From Sinorhizobium sp. RAC02 (GTDB taxonomy: Bacteria; Pseudomonadota; Alphaproteobacteria; Rhizobiales; Rhizobiaceae): a DNA stretch of 64,000 nucleotides. The translations under genes and the position numbers were made by a program. Position 1 is the stretch's first letter. Each line of letters starts with the position of its first letter. The notes beneath the pieces were generated by a model. It made no database searches, was not told the DNA's origin, and saw only the letters and a list, made by a program, of their open reading frames with translations. The stretch is taken from contig NZ_CP016450.1 of NCBI RefSeq assembly GCF_001713395.1, forward strand, positions 1,550,001-1,614,000, read 5' to 3'. Positions 17,181 through 26,962 of this stretch are shown here, piece by piece.

Positions 17181-18469
17181 CCCGCACGACCGTCCTCAAG
17201 AACCTCCGCATCCTCGACCCGTCGCGCAACATCGACGAAAACGGCTCGATCGTCATCGACAACGGGCGGATCGCCGCCATCGGCAGCGGCGCACAGAACC
17301 AGGGCGCGCCGGAAGGCGCTGCGGTTGTCGATGGCCGCGGCCTGATTGCAGCCCCCGGCCTGGTCGATGCGCGCGTCTTCGTCGGCGAACCGGGCGGCGA
17401 ACACCGCGAGACGATCGAATCCGCGTCGCGCGCCGCCGCCGCCGGTGGTGTCACGACCTTCATCACCATGCCGGATACCGATCCCGTCATCGACGATATC
17501 GCGCTGGTCGAGTTCGTGCTGAAAAACGCCCGCGACAAGGCGATCGTTAACATTCATCCCGCTGCGGCGCTCACCAAGGGGCTGCACGGCGAGGAGATGA
17601 CCGAATTCGGCCTGCTCCAGGCTGCTGGCGCCGTTGCCTTCACCAATGGCCGCAACCCGATGCACAATGCGCAGGTGCTGCGCCGTGCGTTGACCTATGC
17701 GCGCGAATTCGGCAGCGTTATCGCGCTCGAGACCCGCGACAAATATCTCGGTGCCGGCGGCGTGATGAACGAGGGCCTGCTGGCAAGCTGGCTCGGCCTT
17801 TCCGGCACACCGCGCGAGGCAGAATTGATCCCGCTCGAACGGGATCTGCGCATTGCCGGCCTGACGCGCGGAAAATACCATGCGGCGCAAATCTCCGTGC
17901 CGGAATCGGCGGAAGCGGTGAAAACCGCCCGCGAGCGTGGCGCGAACGTCACCTGTGGCATCTCGATCAACCACCTGACGCTGAACGAGAACGACATCGG
18001 CGAATACCGCACCTTCTTCAAGCTCTCACCGCCGTTGCGCGGCGAGGACGACCGCAAGGCGATGGTGGATGCGCTGGCGCGCGGCGATATCGACATCATC
18101 GTCTCCTCGCACGATCCGCAGGACGTCGATACCAAGCGCCTGCCCTTCGCGGATGCGGCGGATGGCGCGATCGGGCTCGAGACCATGCTGGCAGCGGCGC
18201 TGAGGCTGCATCACAGCGGTGAAGTGCCGCTGATGCGGCTGATCGATGCGCTATCAACCCGTCCGGCCAAAACCTTCGGCCTCGACGCCGGGACCCTTGC
18301 CGTGGGCGCATCCGCCGACATCGTCATCATCGATCCCGACGAGCCCTGGCTTGCCACCAAGGACCGCTTCGTTTCGCGCTCGAAGAACACGCCGTTCGAA
18401 GATGCCCGCTTTACGGGGCGCGCGGTTAGCACCTATGTTGCCGGAAAACGGGTGCATTCGTTGGACTGA
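17177..18469 (+). CDS. pyrC: Dihydroorotase-like protein, probably non-catalytic (PyrC' type)
   Basis: A 430-residue amidohydrolase-fold protein co-translated with pyrB. The metal ligands of active dihydroorotase are replaced. The HxH of the PGLVDxHxH motif reads DARVF (residues 64-68). The strand that normally carries HxED reads IALETRD. The CHVS histidine is Gln in YHAAQIS, and the DHAPH block reads SSHDPQD. Pseudomonas-type PyrC' is known to be inactive yet needed for PyrB assembly, and this gene fits that class. It is commonly annotated simply as dihydroorotase; an active enzyme must then be encoded elsewhere. Confidence 0.92.
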   Translation: MTRTTVLKNLRILDPSRNIDENGSIVIDNGRIAAIGSGAQNQGAPEGAAVVDGRGLIAAPGLVDARVFVGEPGGEHRETIESASRAAAAGGVTTFITMPDTDPVIDDIALVEFVLKNARDKAIVNIHPAAALTKGLHGEEMTEFGLLQAAGAVAFTNGRNPMHNAQVLRRALTYAREFGSVIALETRDKYLGAGGVMNEGLLASWLGLSGTPREAELIPLERDLRIAGLTRGKYHAAQISVPESAEAVKTARERGANVTCGISINHLTLNENDIGEYRTFFKLSPPLRGEDDRKAMVDALARGDIDIIVSSHDPQDVDTKRLPFADAADGAIGLETMLAAALRLHHSGEVPLMRLIDALSTRPAKTFGLDAGTLAVGASADIVIIDPDEPWLATKDRFVSRSKNTPFEDARFTGRAVSTYVAGKRVHSLD

Positions 18470-18559
18470 CCGGGATGGTCTGGGGCGGAAGGGACGCCGC
18501 CCCTATCTAGCCTGCTGCGCACTCGCCGCATTGAAAAGACGTCTCGGGGGAGAACTGAC

Positions 18560-19174
18560 GTGTCCGACATCTTCACCTGGCAGCTCGGCACGTTGCCGAC
18601 GCTTGCCGCCCTTGCCTTCGGTTATCTGCTCGGCTCCATCCCCTTCGGCCTCATCCTCACCCGCATGGCGGGGCTCGGCGACGTGCGCCAGATCGGCTCC
18701 GGCAATATCGGCGCGACGAACGTGCTGCGCACCGGCAACAAGAAGCTCGCGGCGGCAACCCTGCTGCTTGACGCGCTGAAAGGAACGGCCGCTGCCGCCA
18801 TCGCCTCGCGCTGGGGGCTCGATGCGGGCATCGCCGCCGGCTTTGCGGCCTTCATGGGGCACCTCTTCCCCGTCTGGCTCGGCTTCAAGGGCGGCAAGGG
18901 CGTTGCGACCTATGTCGGCCTGCTGCTCGGGCTCGTGCCCGTCATGCTCGCCGTGTTCGCCGCAGTCTGGATCGGCCTTGCTTATCTCACCCGCTATTCG
19001 TCGCTCTCGGCCCTGGTTGCAACTGCGGTATCGCCGGTTGTATTGTGGTTTCTCGGTCACGAGAAGGTGGCGCTGCTCTTCCTGGTCTTGACCGTCATCA
19101 CCTGGTGGAAACACCGCGCCAACATCAGCCGCCTGATGAGCGGCACCGAGAGCAAGATCGGCAGCAAGGGATAG
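18560..19174 (+). CDS. plsY: Glycerol-3-phosphate acyltransferase PlsY
   Basis: A 204-residue integral membrane acyltransferase that uses acyl-phosphate to make lysophosphatidic acid. The conserved motifs are [11 protein letters not shown] near residue 20, [16 protein letters not shown] near 51-66 and [14 protein letters not shown] near 110. Five or so hydrophobic segments match the family. It lies 90 bp after pyrC and 2 bp before dprA. Confidence 0.96.
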   Translation: MSDIFTWQLGTLPTLAALAFGYLLGSIPFGLILTRMAGLGDVRQIGSGNIGATNVLRTGNKKLAAATLLLDALKGTAAAAIASRWGLDAGIAAGFAAFMGHLFPVWLGFKGGKGVATYVGLLLGLVPVMLAVFAAVWIGLAYLTRYSSLSALVATAVSPVVLWFLGHEKVALLFLVLTVITWWKHRANISRLMSGTESKIGSKG

Positions 19175-19176
19175 CC

Positions 19177-20328
19177 ATGGACGACCGCAGCGCAGGGACC
19201 CGGGGAATTGCGCTGACGGAAAGACAGAGGATCGCCTGGCTGCGGCTGATCCGCAGCGACAATGTCGGCCCGGCCACCTTTCGCGACCTGATCAACCACT
19301 TCGGCAGCGCCGAAACGGCGCTGGACATGCTGCCGGAACTTTCGCGCCGCGGCGGCGCGTCGCGCGTCATCCGCGTTGCCAGCAAGGCCGAGGCCGAACG
19401 CGAACTGGAAATTGCCGACCGGCACGGCGCGGCCTTCATCGGCATCGGTGAACCGGACTACCCACCGCTGCTGCGCCAGATTGCCGGAGCCCCGCCGTTG
19501 CTGGCCGTCAAAGGCAACCGCAAGGTCGCGACGGCACCGGCCGTTGGCATTGTCGGCGCGCGTAACGCCTCGATCTCCGGCATGAAGTTCGCCGGCATGC
19601 TGGCGCGGGAGATTGGTCGCGTGGGCTATACGATCGTCTCGGGCCTTGCCCGTGGCATCGATACCGCCGCTCACCGCGCAAGCCTCGACACCGGCACCAT
19701 CGCCGCCATGGCCGGTGGCCTCGATAAACCCTACCCGCCGGAAAACATCGGGCTGCTCGACGAACTCACGGCCGGCGCGGGTCTTGCGGTGAGTGAAATG
19801 CCGTTTGGCTGGGAACCCCGCGCGCGGGATTTTCCACGCCGCAACCGGCTGATTGCCGGCATGTCGCTCGGTCTCGTCGTGGTGGAGGCGGCGGTGCGCT
19901 CCGGCTCGCTGATTACCGCACGCAATGCAGCGGATTTCGGCCGGCTGGTGTTTGCAGTGCCCGGCTCGCCGCTCGACCCGCGCTGCGAGGGCACGAACGG
20001 CCTGCTCAAGGACGGTGCGACGATCATCACCACGCCGGAGGATGTGCTGGAAGGCCTGCGGCCACTCTCGGAGCCGGACCTCTTCACGCAACAGTCTGGC
20101 GCCGGCGAGCCTGCGGACGATGGGTCACCCGGTCTGCGGTTACCGCCGAGCGATGGCGAACGGGAGCGGATTGCGGAGGCCTTGAGCCAAGTGCCGGCCG
20201 AGATCGACGAAATCATCCGGCACACCGGTGTCGGAGCGTCGGCCGTCTACCTCGTCCTTCTAGAACTTGATCTTGCCGGTCGACTTGAGCGGCATGCCGA
20301 TGGCCGGGTCTCGATGGCCCCGGATTGA
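19177..20328 (+). CDS. dprA: DNA-processing protein DprA
   Basis: A 383-residue DprA (Smf). The Rossmann-like core includes VGIVGARNASISGMKFAGML, IVSGLARGIDTAAH and GGLDKPYPPEN, followed by EMPFGWEPRARDFPRRNR. The C-terminal winged helix is near residues 325-380. DprA loads RecA on incoming single-stranded DNA. The gene starts 2 bp after plsY. The final 69 bases overlap the 3' end of the convergent 84-residue ORF. The larger open frame from 19045 is a shadow extension into plsY. Confidence 0.95.
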   Translation: MDDRSAGTRGIALTERQRIAWLRLIRSDNVGPATFRDLINHFGSAETALDMLPELSRRGGASRVIRVASKAEAERELEIADRHGAAFIGIGEPDYPPLLRQIAGAPPLLAVKGNRKVATAPAVGIVGARNASISGMKFAGMLAREIGRVGYTIVSGLARGIDTAAHRASLDTGTIAAMAGGLDKPYPPENIGLLDELTAGAGLAVSEMPFGWEPRARDFPRRNRLIAGMSLGLVVVEAAVRSGSLITARNAADFGRLVFAVPGSPLDPRCEGTNGLLKDGATIITTPEDVLEGLRPLSEPDLFTQQSGAGEPADDGSPGLRLPPSDGERERIAEALSQVPAEIDEIIRHTGVGASAVYLVLLELDLAGRLERHADGRVSMAPD

Positions 20329-20514
20329 CATCGGCCGCAAGCCGGCCAGGATGTCGCCGGCTTCGACATAGGCCATCTCGATCATATAGCGCAGCATGTC
20401 CGCGCCTTCGTTGTTTGCGACGGTGCGCAGTTCGCCCAGCATCTGCCGGATGTAGGCGATATTCTCTTCTGCCGTGTGGGGCGGCAAGGCGGGTCGGGCT
20501 GGTTTCGGGTTCAT
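20260..20514 (-). CDS. Conserved-looking small hypothetical protein
   Basis: An 84-residue soluble protein beginning MNPKPARPALPPHTAEENIA, with an amphipathic helical centre (YIRQMLGELRTVANNEGADMLRYMIEMAYVEA split over about residues 21-52) and a basic tail. I believe similar short proteins sit between dprA and topA in other rhizobia, but I cannot name a domain. Its 3' end overlaps dprA by 69 bp on the opposite strand. The palindrome-rich region 20553-20642 lies just upstream of its start and may control it. Confidence 0.7.
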   Translation of the reverse strand: MNPKPARPALPPHTAEENIAYIRQMLGELRTVANNEGADMLRYMIEMAYVEAGDILAGLRPMSIRGHRDPAIGMPLKSTGKIKF

Positions 20515-20552
20515 GGCTTGTCCGTTGCGTCCATGAGGAGAATCGCCGATAG

Positions 20553-20642
20553 GTTGTAATTCCTACACCTAGGAAACGATACAACGATTATTTAGAATTG
20601 CAACAACCGATTGCGCTCCCTTTGGTTGTATCGCGTTGTATC
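20553..20642. promoter_or_regulatory. Palindrome and GTTGTATC repeats upstream of topA
   Basis: GTTGTA (20553-20558) and TTCCTA (20560-20565) mirror TAGGAA (20570-20575) and TACAAC (20580-20585) around a 4-nt centre. Further right, GTTGTATC occurs twice at 20625-20632 and 20635-20642, ten base pairs apart, matching the inverted copy at 20578-20585. The cluster is in the divergent region between the 84-residue gene (start 20514) and topA (start 20772). It looks like an operator or supercoiling-sensitive control region. No regulator is identified. Confidence 0.5.
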
Positions 20643-20771
20643 CGACTAATTTCCGTTCCGCCTCTTGACCCGAACGCTTTCCCTGTTCATGTCGAAGCAC
20701 GACTTTCCGGCGCAATGCGCCCGTTTCGCCGCACTTCCAAGCGTGCGGCGCCCGATACCAGAGAAATGACG

Positions 20772-23423
20772 ATGACAGTTGTAGTTGTGGAATCGCCTGC
20801 GAAGGCCAAGACGATCAACAAGTATCTTGGCCCTGGCTACACCGTGCTCGCCTCCTTCGGCCACGTGCGCGACCTGCCCGCCAAGGACGGCTCCGTGCGC
20901 CCCGACGAGGACTTCGAAATGTCCTGGGAAGTGGACAGCGCCTCGGCCAAGCGCATGAAGGACATCGCCGACGCGGTCAAAGCCTCCGACGGCCTCATCC
21001 TCGCGACCGACCCGGATCGCGAAGGTGAAGCGATTTCCTGGCATGTGCTCGATGTTCTCAAGAAGAAGAAGGTGCTCGGCGACAAGCCGGTCAAGCGCGT
21101 CGTCTTCAACGCAATCACCAAGTCGGCCGTGCTCGAAGCCATGCGCAACCCGCGCGATATCGACACGCCTCTCGTGGATGCCTATCTCGCCCGCCGTGCG
21201 CTCGACTATCTCGTCGGCTTCAACCTGTCGCCGATCCTCTGGCGCAAGCTGCCCGGCGCGCGGTCGGCCGGCCGGGTGCAGTCGGTGGCACTTCGCCTGG
21301 TCTGTGATCGCGAATCCGAAATCGAGCGTTTCGTCTCGGAAGAATACTGGAACCTCTCCGCCCTCCTGAAGACACCGCGCGGCGACGAGTTCGAAGCCCG
21401 CCTCGTTTCCGCCGAGGGCAAGCGCCTGCAGGCGCGATCAATCGGCAACGGCGAAGAGGCGAACAACCTCAAGGCGCTGCTCGACGGTGCTGCCTACCGC
21501 GTCGAAAGCGTCGAGGCGAAACCGACCAAGCGCAACCCGGGTCCGCCCTTCACGACCTCCACCCTGCAGCAGGCCGCATCCTCCAAGCTTGGCTTCTCGG
21601 CCTCGCGCACCATGCAGGTGGCGCAGAAGCTTTATGAAGGTATCGACATCGGCGGCGAGACGGTCGGTCTGATCACCTATATGCGTACCGACGGCGTGCA
21701 GATGGCGCCGGAGGCGATCGACGCTGCCCGGCGCGCCGTCGGCGAGCAGTTCGGCGCGCGCTACGTGCCGGAAAAGGCCCGTTTCTATTCCACCAAGGCG
21801 AAGAACGCCCAGGAAGCGCACGAAGCGATCCGCCCGACCTCCTTCGACCGTACGCCGGACCAGGTGAAGCGTTTCCTCGATCCCGACCAGCTGCGGCTCT
21901 ATGACCTCGTCTGGAAGCGCGGCATCGCCAGCCAGATGGCATCCGCCGAGATCGAGCGCACGACGGTCGAAATCGAAGCCGACAATGGCGGCCGCAAGGC
22001 GGGCCTGCGCGCCACCGGCTCGGTCATCCGTTTCGACGGCTTTATTGCCGCCTATACCGACCAGAAGGAAGACGGCGAACAGTCGGACGACGGTGACGAA
22101 GATAGCCGCCTGCCGGAAATCAACGCCCAGGAGATCGTCGCCAAGCAGAAGGTGAATGCCACGCAGCACTTCACCGAACCGCCGCCGCGCTACTCCGAAG
22201 CGACGCTGATCAAGAAGATGGAAGAGCTCGGTATCGGTCGCCCGTCGACCTATGCCGCGACGCTCGCCACGCTGCGTGACCGCGAATATATCCTCATCGA
22301 CAAGCGCAAGCTGATCCCGGAAACCAAGGGCCGCCTCGTCACGGCCTTCCTGGAAAGCTTCTTCACGCGCTATGTCGAATATGACTTCACGGCGGATCTC
22401 GAGGAAAAGCTCGACAAGATCTCGGCCGGCGAACTCGACTGGAAGCAGGTTCTCCGCGATTTCTGGAAGGATTTCTTTGCCCAGATCGAGGAAACCAAGG
22501 AACTGCGCGTCACCAATGTTCTCGACGCGCTGAACGAGGAACTGGCACCGCTCGTCTTCCCGAAGCGCGAGGACGGCAGCGATCCGCGCATCTGCCAGGT
22601 CTGCGGCACTGGCAAACTCTCGCTGAAGCTTGGAAAATTCGGCGCCTTCGTCGGCTGCTCGAACTATCCGGACTGCAACTTCACCCGCCAACTTTCCGCC
22701 GATAACGGTTCGGATGCGGAGGCAAACGCGTCCAACGAGCCGCAGAGCCTCGGCAAGGACCCGCATACCGGCGAAGAGATCACACTGCGCTCCGGCCGCT
22801 TTGGCCCTTACGTGCAGCGCGGCGACGGCAAGGAGGCGAAGCGTTCGAGCCTGCCCAAGGGCTGGACGCCGGCAAGCATCGACCATGAGAAGGCGCTCGC
22901 TTTGCTTTCGCTGCCGCGCGATATCGGCCAGCACCCCGAGAGCGGTAAGATGATTTCCGCCGGCCTCGGCCGCTACGGTCCGTTCCTGCTGCACGACGGT
23001 GGCTATGCCAACCTGGAAACCGTCGAGGATGTGTTCTCGATCGGCCTCAACCGCGCCGTGACCGTCATCGCCGACAAGGCATCGAAGGGCCCCGGCGGGC
23101 GTTCGCGCGGCACGCCGGCGGCGCTGAAAACGCTGGGCGACCATCCGGATGGCGGCCCCATAACGGTTCGCGACGGCAAGTATGGCCCCTATGTGAACTG
23201 GGGCAAGGTGAATGCGACCCTGCCGAAGGGCAAGGAAGCCGACAGCGTCACGATGGAAGAGGCGCTCGTGCTGATCGCCGAAAAAGCCGGCAAGACGCCA
23301 GCCAAGGGCAAGGCCAAGGCGGCCAAGACCACGAAGGCGAAGGCCGACGGTGCCAAGGCTGCAAAGCCGAAGGCAAAGGCAGCCGCCAAGCCAAAGACTG
23401 CAGCCAAGGCAAAGAAGGCCTGA
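20772..23423 (+). CDS. topA: DNA topoisomerase I
   Basis: An 883-residue type IA topoisomerase that relaxes negative supercoils. The Toprim acids are in VVVVESPAKAK (residues 3-13) and DPDREGEAISWH. The catalytic Tyr303 lies in TYMRTDG. One four-cysteine zinc finger is visible (CQVCGTGKL... GCSNYPDC). Three Toprim-C repeats with the RFGPYVQ / RYGPFLL / KYGPYVN signature follow, and then a 50-residue Lys/Ala-rich tail typical of Alphaproteobacteria. ATG 20772 is chosen because the family starts with TVVVVES; an ATG at 20766 is possible. rnr starts 4 bp after its stop. Confidence 0.97.
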   Translation: MTVVVVESPAKAKTINKYLGPGYTVLASFGHVRDLPAKDGSVRPDEDFEMSWEVDSASAKRMKDIADAVKASDGLILATDPDREGEAISWHVLDVLKKKKVLGDKPVKRVVFNAITKSAVLEAMRNPRDIDTPLVDAYLARRALDYLVGFNLSPILWRKLPGARSAGRVQSVALRLVCDRESEIERFVSEEYWNLSALLKTPRGDEFEARLVSAEGKRLQARSIGNGEEANNLKALLDGAAYRVESVEAKPTKRNPGPPFTTSTLQQAASSKLGFSASRTMQVAQKLYEGIDIGGETVGLITYMRTDGVQMAPEAIDAARRAVGEQFGARYVPEKARFYSTKAKNAQEAHEAIRPTSFDRTPDQVKRFLDPDQLRLYDLVWKRGIASQMASAEIERTTVEIEADNGGRKAGLRATGSVIRFDGFIAAYTDQKEDGEQSDDGDEDSRLPEINAQEIVAKQKVNATQHFTEPPPRYSEATLIKKMEELGIGRPSTYAATLATLRDREYILIDKRKLIPETKGRLVTAFLESFFTRYVEYDFTADLEEKLDKISAGELDWKQVLRDFWKDFFAQIEETKELRVTNVLDALNEELAPLVFPKREDGSDPRICQVCGTGKLSLKLGKFGAFVGCSNYPDCNFTRQLSADNGSDAEANASNEPQSLGKDPHTGEEITLRSGRFGPYVQRGDGKEAKRSSLPKGWTPASIDHEKALALLSLPRDIGQHPESGKMISAGLGRYGPFLLHDGGYANLETVEDVFSIGLNRAVTVIADKASKGPGGRSRGTPAALKTLGDHPDGGPITVRDGKYGPYVNWGKVNATLPKGKEADSVTMEEALVLIAEKAGKTPAKGKAKAAKTTKAKADGAKAAKPKAKAAAKPKTAAKAKKA

Positions 23424-23427
23424 CGAC

Positions 23428-25779
23428 ATGACCAGGGAACCACGCAGCCGGGCAGGACACGTCAAGCGGCCCGGTCGCGCGGGCCGTGACGTGCCGCCGG
23501 CAGACAATACGCCGATCATCCACGGCGTCATTCCGCCGCGTGACGTGCTGCTGCGCTTCATCGCGGACCACCCGGAACAGGCGTCCAAGCGCGAGATCGC
23601 CAAGGCCTTCGGGCTGAAGGGCGAGGCGCGCGTCGAGCTGAAGGCCCTGCTCAAGTCCTTCGAGGAAGACGGTTTTCTGGAAAAGCGCCGCAAGTCGCTG
23701 GTGCGGCCCGGCGCCCTGCCCCCCGTTGCCGTGCTCGACATCACCACGCGCGACGTGGACGGCGAGTTGATCGGTCGCCCGGCAGAGTGGCTCGACGATG
23801 CCGGCGTCGCGCCCGCCGTGCTGATCCGCCAGTCGAGCGGCGCTCGCAAGGACAAGGCGCCGGTCGCCGGCCTCGGCGACCGCGTGCTCGCCAAAATCTT
23901 CCCGGCGAAGGAGCGTGGCGGTCCGGCCTATACGGCGCGGATCATCAAGGTTCTCGACAAGAGGAAGAACTCCGGCATGGGCGTGTTCCGCGTCATGCCG
24001 GGCGGCGGCGGGCGCATCATGCCGATCGATCGCCGCGGCGAGGAGATGGATGTCGATGCCGAGTTCACGGCGGGCGCCAAGGATGGCGACCTCGTGGAAC
24101 TCGATGTCGTGCGCATGGGCCGTTTCGGCCTGGCGCGCGCGCAGATCAAGAGTGTGATCGGCTCAGTCGCCTCGGAAAAGGCGATCTCGATGATCGCCAT
24201 CCACGCCCACGGCATTCCACACATCTTCCCTGACGCGGTCATCCGCGAGGCTGAGTCTGCCGGCCCGGCTACGATGGCGCACCGCGAGGACTGGCGCGGC
24301 CTCCCCCTCATCACCATCGACCCGGCCGATGCCAAGGACCATGACGACGCGGTCTATGCCGAGCCGGATCCGTCGCCGGACAATCCGGGCGGCGTCATCG
24401 TCACCGTGGCGATTGCCGATGTCAGCTATTATGTGCGCCCGAAGTCGGCGCTCGACCGCGAGGCGCTGAAGCGCGGCAATTCGGTCTATTTCCCCGACCG
24501 CGTCGTACCCATGCTGCCGGAGCGCATCTCCAACGACCTCTGCTCGCTGAAGGAAGGCGTCGACCGTCCCGCACTTGCCGTGCGCATGGTCTTTTCCCAC
24601 GAGGGCCGCAAGGCGAGCCACACCTTCCACCGCATCATGATGAAGAGTGCGGCCAAACTCTCCTACCAGCAGGCGCAGGCGGCCATCGACGGCGCACCGG
24701 ACGACAAGACCGGCCCCATCCTCGACACGATCCTGAAGCCGCTCTGGGAAGCCTACCGCATCATGACGGTTGGCCGGAACCGCCGCCAGCCGCTTGAACT
24801 CGACATGCCGGAGCGCAAGATCCTGCTGAAAGACGACGGCACCGTCGATCGGGTCTTCGTGCCGCCGCGGCTCGATGCGCACAAGCTCATCGAAGAGATG
24901 ATGATCCAGGCGAATGTCGCCGCCGCCGAGACGCTGGAGAAGAAGAAGCAGGTCCTGATCTACCGCGTGCACGATACGCCGTCGCTCGCCAAGCAGGAGG
25001 CGCTGCGCGAGTTCCTGCAGACGCTCGACATCTCGCTGGTCAAGGGCGGCAACCTGCGCTCCAACCATTTCAACGGCATCCTTGCCAAGGCTCAGGACAA
25101 GCCGTTCCAGCAGATGGTCAACCAGATGGTGCTGCGCTCACAGAGCCAGGCGATCTACAGCCCGGAGAATATCGGCCATTTCGGTCTGAACCTGCTGAAA
25201 TACGCCCACTTCACCTCGCCGATCCGCCGCTATGCGGACCTGATCGTGCACCGGGCGCTGGTGGGTTCGCTCGGGTTCGGCGAAGGCGGCATCACGCCGG
25301 ATGAAGAAGCTGTGCTCGACGATATCGCTGCCGAAATCTCGACCTTCGAGCGCCGCGCTATGGCGGCCGAGCGTGACACGGTCGACCGGCTGATCGCCCA
25401 TCACCTCGCCGGCCGCATCGGCGAAGAGTTCGACGGCCGGGTTTCGGGCGTCACCAAGGCGGGACTATTTGTCACCCTGCCGGAGTATGGCGCCGACGGG
25501 TTCGTGCCTATATCTATGCTGGGACGCGACTACTTTATCTACGACGAGGCCCATCAGGCGCTGTCCGGTGAAAAAACCGGGCTTGGCTACCGCCTCGGGG
25601 ATACGGTGCGCGTGAGGCTCGCGGAAGCGGTGCCGCTCGCCGGATCGCTCCGGTTCGACATGTTGAGCGAAGGACGCAAGATGCCGACGGCAGTGCGCTC
25701 TTTCCACAAGTCGGGCCGGCGCAAGGGCAGCGAACCACGGCGCCAGCCAGGGACCCGCCCTCCCCGCGGGAGACGCTAG
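23428..25779 (+). CDS. rnr: Ribonuclease R
   Basis: A 783-residue 3'-5' exoribonuclease of the RNB family. It has an N-terminal winged helix (IADHPEQASKREIAKAFGL), cold-shock domains, the RNB catalytic core with IDPADAKDHDDAVYAE near residues 298-313, the TSPIRRYADLIVHRAL motif near 600, and a C-terminal S1 domain followed by a basic tail. It degrades structured RNA. It directly follows topA with a 4-bp gap and is probably co-transcribed with it. The start is at 23428; the upstream frame belongs to topA. Confidence 0.97.
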   Translation: MTREPRSRAGHVKRPGRAGRDVPPADNTPIIHGVIPPRDVLLRFIADHPEQASKREIAKAFGLKGEARVELKALLKSFEEDGFLEKRRKSLVRPGALPPVAVLDITTRDVDGELIGRPAEWLDDAGVAPAVLIRQSSGARKDKAPVAGLGDRVLAKIFPAKERGGPAYTARIIKVLDKRKNSGMGVFRVMPGGGGRIMPIDRRGEEMDVDAEFTAGAKDGDLVELDVVRMGRFGLARAQIKSVIGSVASEKAISMIAIHAHGIPHIFPDAVIREAESAGPATMAHREDWRGLPLITIDPADAKDHDDAVYAEPDPSPDNPGGVIVTVAIADVSYYVRPKSALDREALKRGNSVYFPDRVVPMLPERISNDLCSLKEGVDRPALAVRMVFSHEGRKASHTFHRIMMKSAAKLSYQQAQAAIDGAPDDKTGPILDTILKPLWEAYRIMTVGRNRRQPLELDMPERKILLKDDGTVDRVFVPPRLDAHKLIEEMMIQANVAAAETLEKKKQVLIYRVHDTPSLAKQEALREFLQTLDISLVKGGNLRSNHFNGILAKAQDKPFQQMVNQMVLRSQSQAIYSPENIGHFGLNLLKYAHFTSPIRRYADLIVHRALVGSLGFGEGGITPDEEAVLDDIAAEISTFERRAMAAERDTVDRLIAHHLAGRIGEEFDGRVSGVTKAGLFVTLPEYGADGFVPISMLGRDYFIYDEAHQALSGEKTGLGYRLGDTVRVRLAEAVPLAGSLRFDMLSEGRKMPTAVRSFHKSGRRKGSEPRRQPGTRPPRGRR

Positions 25780-25813
25780 GCCGGTGCAGACCGCCGGCAG
25801 GAAGGACTTGATC

Positions 25814-26290
25814 ATGCAGGCGAACGAGACCACCGGCAGTGCGCTGCATTTTGGTGACACGGCAACGGCCACGCCCGCTGAACGCCCGCTCGGCCGCGCC
25901 ATCAAGCGTGGCATGCTGAACCGTTGCCCAGCCTGCGGCACCGGCCGCCTCTTCCGTGCATTCCTCAAGCCGGTCGAGAACTGTGCCGCCTGCGGTCAGG
26001 ACTATACGCACCAGCGCGCCGACGACCTGCCGCCCTATCTCGTCATCACCATCGTCGGCCACGTCGTGGTCGGCGGTTACATGGCGACGGACCTCGTGTG
26101 GTCGCTCACCACCTGGCAGCACCTGGCAATCTGGACGCCCATCGCGCTCGTCATGTCGATCCTGATGATGCAGCCCGTCAAAGGCGGCGTCATCGGCCTG
26201 CAATGGGCGATGAAAATGCACGGCTTCAACGACAAGCCGGCAGAGACCGACGCAGTAGTCGCACCCGCCTACGGCGACCGAACCGCATGA
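25814..26290 (+). CDS. DUF983 family zinc-ribbon membrane protein
   Basis: A 158-residue protein. A zinc ribbon (CPACGTGRLF ... CAACGQDY, about residues 38-62) precedes two membrane helices (about residues 77-95 and 105-122), the exact DUF983 layout. Function is unknown. It lies 34 bp after rnr and overlaps the NUDIX gene by 4 bp. The start ATG at 25814 follows AAGGA about 11 bases upstream. Confidence 0.9.
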   Translation: MQANETTGSALHFGDTATATPAERPLGRAIKRGMLNRCPACGTGRLFRAFLKPVENCAACGQDYTHQRADDLPPYLVITIVGHVVVGGYMATDLVWSLTTWQHLAIWTPIALVMSILMMQPVKGGVIGLQWAMKMHGFNDKPAETDAVVAPAYGDRTA

Positions 26291-26949
26291 CGGCTGTCCG
26301 GCCTGTCGATGCAGCGTCCATCCTGCTTCTCGACCGGTCGGGCGGACGTGTTCGCGTGCTCGTCGGCCGGCGCAGCAGCAAACATGTCTTCATGCCGGAT
26401 GTCTACGTTTTCCCTGGCGGCCGGCGCGATGCGGGCGATCACCTCGTTTCCGTTTCGAACCCGCTCAACCCGCTCGCCAACGAGCGGCTCGCCCTGCGCG
26501 CCGGCGCGCGATGTTCCGATTCGCGCCTGCGCGCCATTGGCGTTGCGGCGCTGCGGGAACTCTACGAAGAAGCCGGCATCGCGGTCGGCATGTCGCTTGG
26601 CGAACAGCCCGGGGGCGCGCTGCCGTTCCGGCCGGACCTCTCGAACCTGCGGTTCCTTGCCCGTGCCATCACGCCTGCCGGCATGGTGCGGCGGTTCGAT
26701 ACGCGATTCTTCACGCTCTTCACCGACGAGGCCGATGTCGACCCGGCCGGCGCCACGGCAAGCCACGAACTCGAAGACCTGCGCTGGGTCGATATTTTTG
26801 ACCACAAGGGCATTGAGATGCCCGACATAACCGTATTGATCCTTGAAGAGCTTCAAAAAAGCATTCAGGAAGACAAGTCTCTACCCTTCGGAAGAGCCGT
26901 GCCGTTGTATCGCAACCGGCACGGACGCTTCCTGCGGGACCTTCTTTGA
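26287..26949 (+). CDS. NUDIX hydrolase
   Basis: A 220-residue protein. VYVFPGGRRD (residues 40-49) and the core ALRELYEEAGI (about residues 95-105) form a NUDIX box interrupted by an insertion of roughly 45 residues, as in the larger subfamily related to NUDT19. The catalytic REXXEE glutamates are intact. It probably hydrolyses a nucleoside-diphosphate or CoA-type derivative. Translation is likely coupled to DUF983 through the ATGA overlap. Confidence 0.88.
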   Translation: MTAVRPVDAASILLLDRSGGRVRVLVGRRSSKHVFMPDVYVFPGGRRDAGDHLVSVSNPLNPLANERLALRAGARCSDSRLRAIGVAALRELYEEAGIAVGMSLGEQPGGALPFRPDLSNLRFLARAITPAGMVRRFDTRFFTLFTDEADVDPAGATASHELEDLRWVDIFDHKGIEMPDITVLILEELQKSIQEDKSLPFGRAVPLYRNRHGRFLRDLL

Positions 26950-26962
26950 GGATCGATCGCAT

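Noticed and set aside
21438-23894. 818-codon minus-strand frame across topA and rnr
   Set aside because: Antisense shadow caused by codon bias; the topA and rnr frames are unambiguous.
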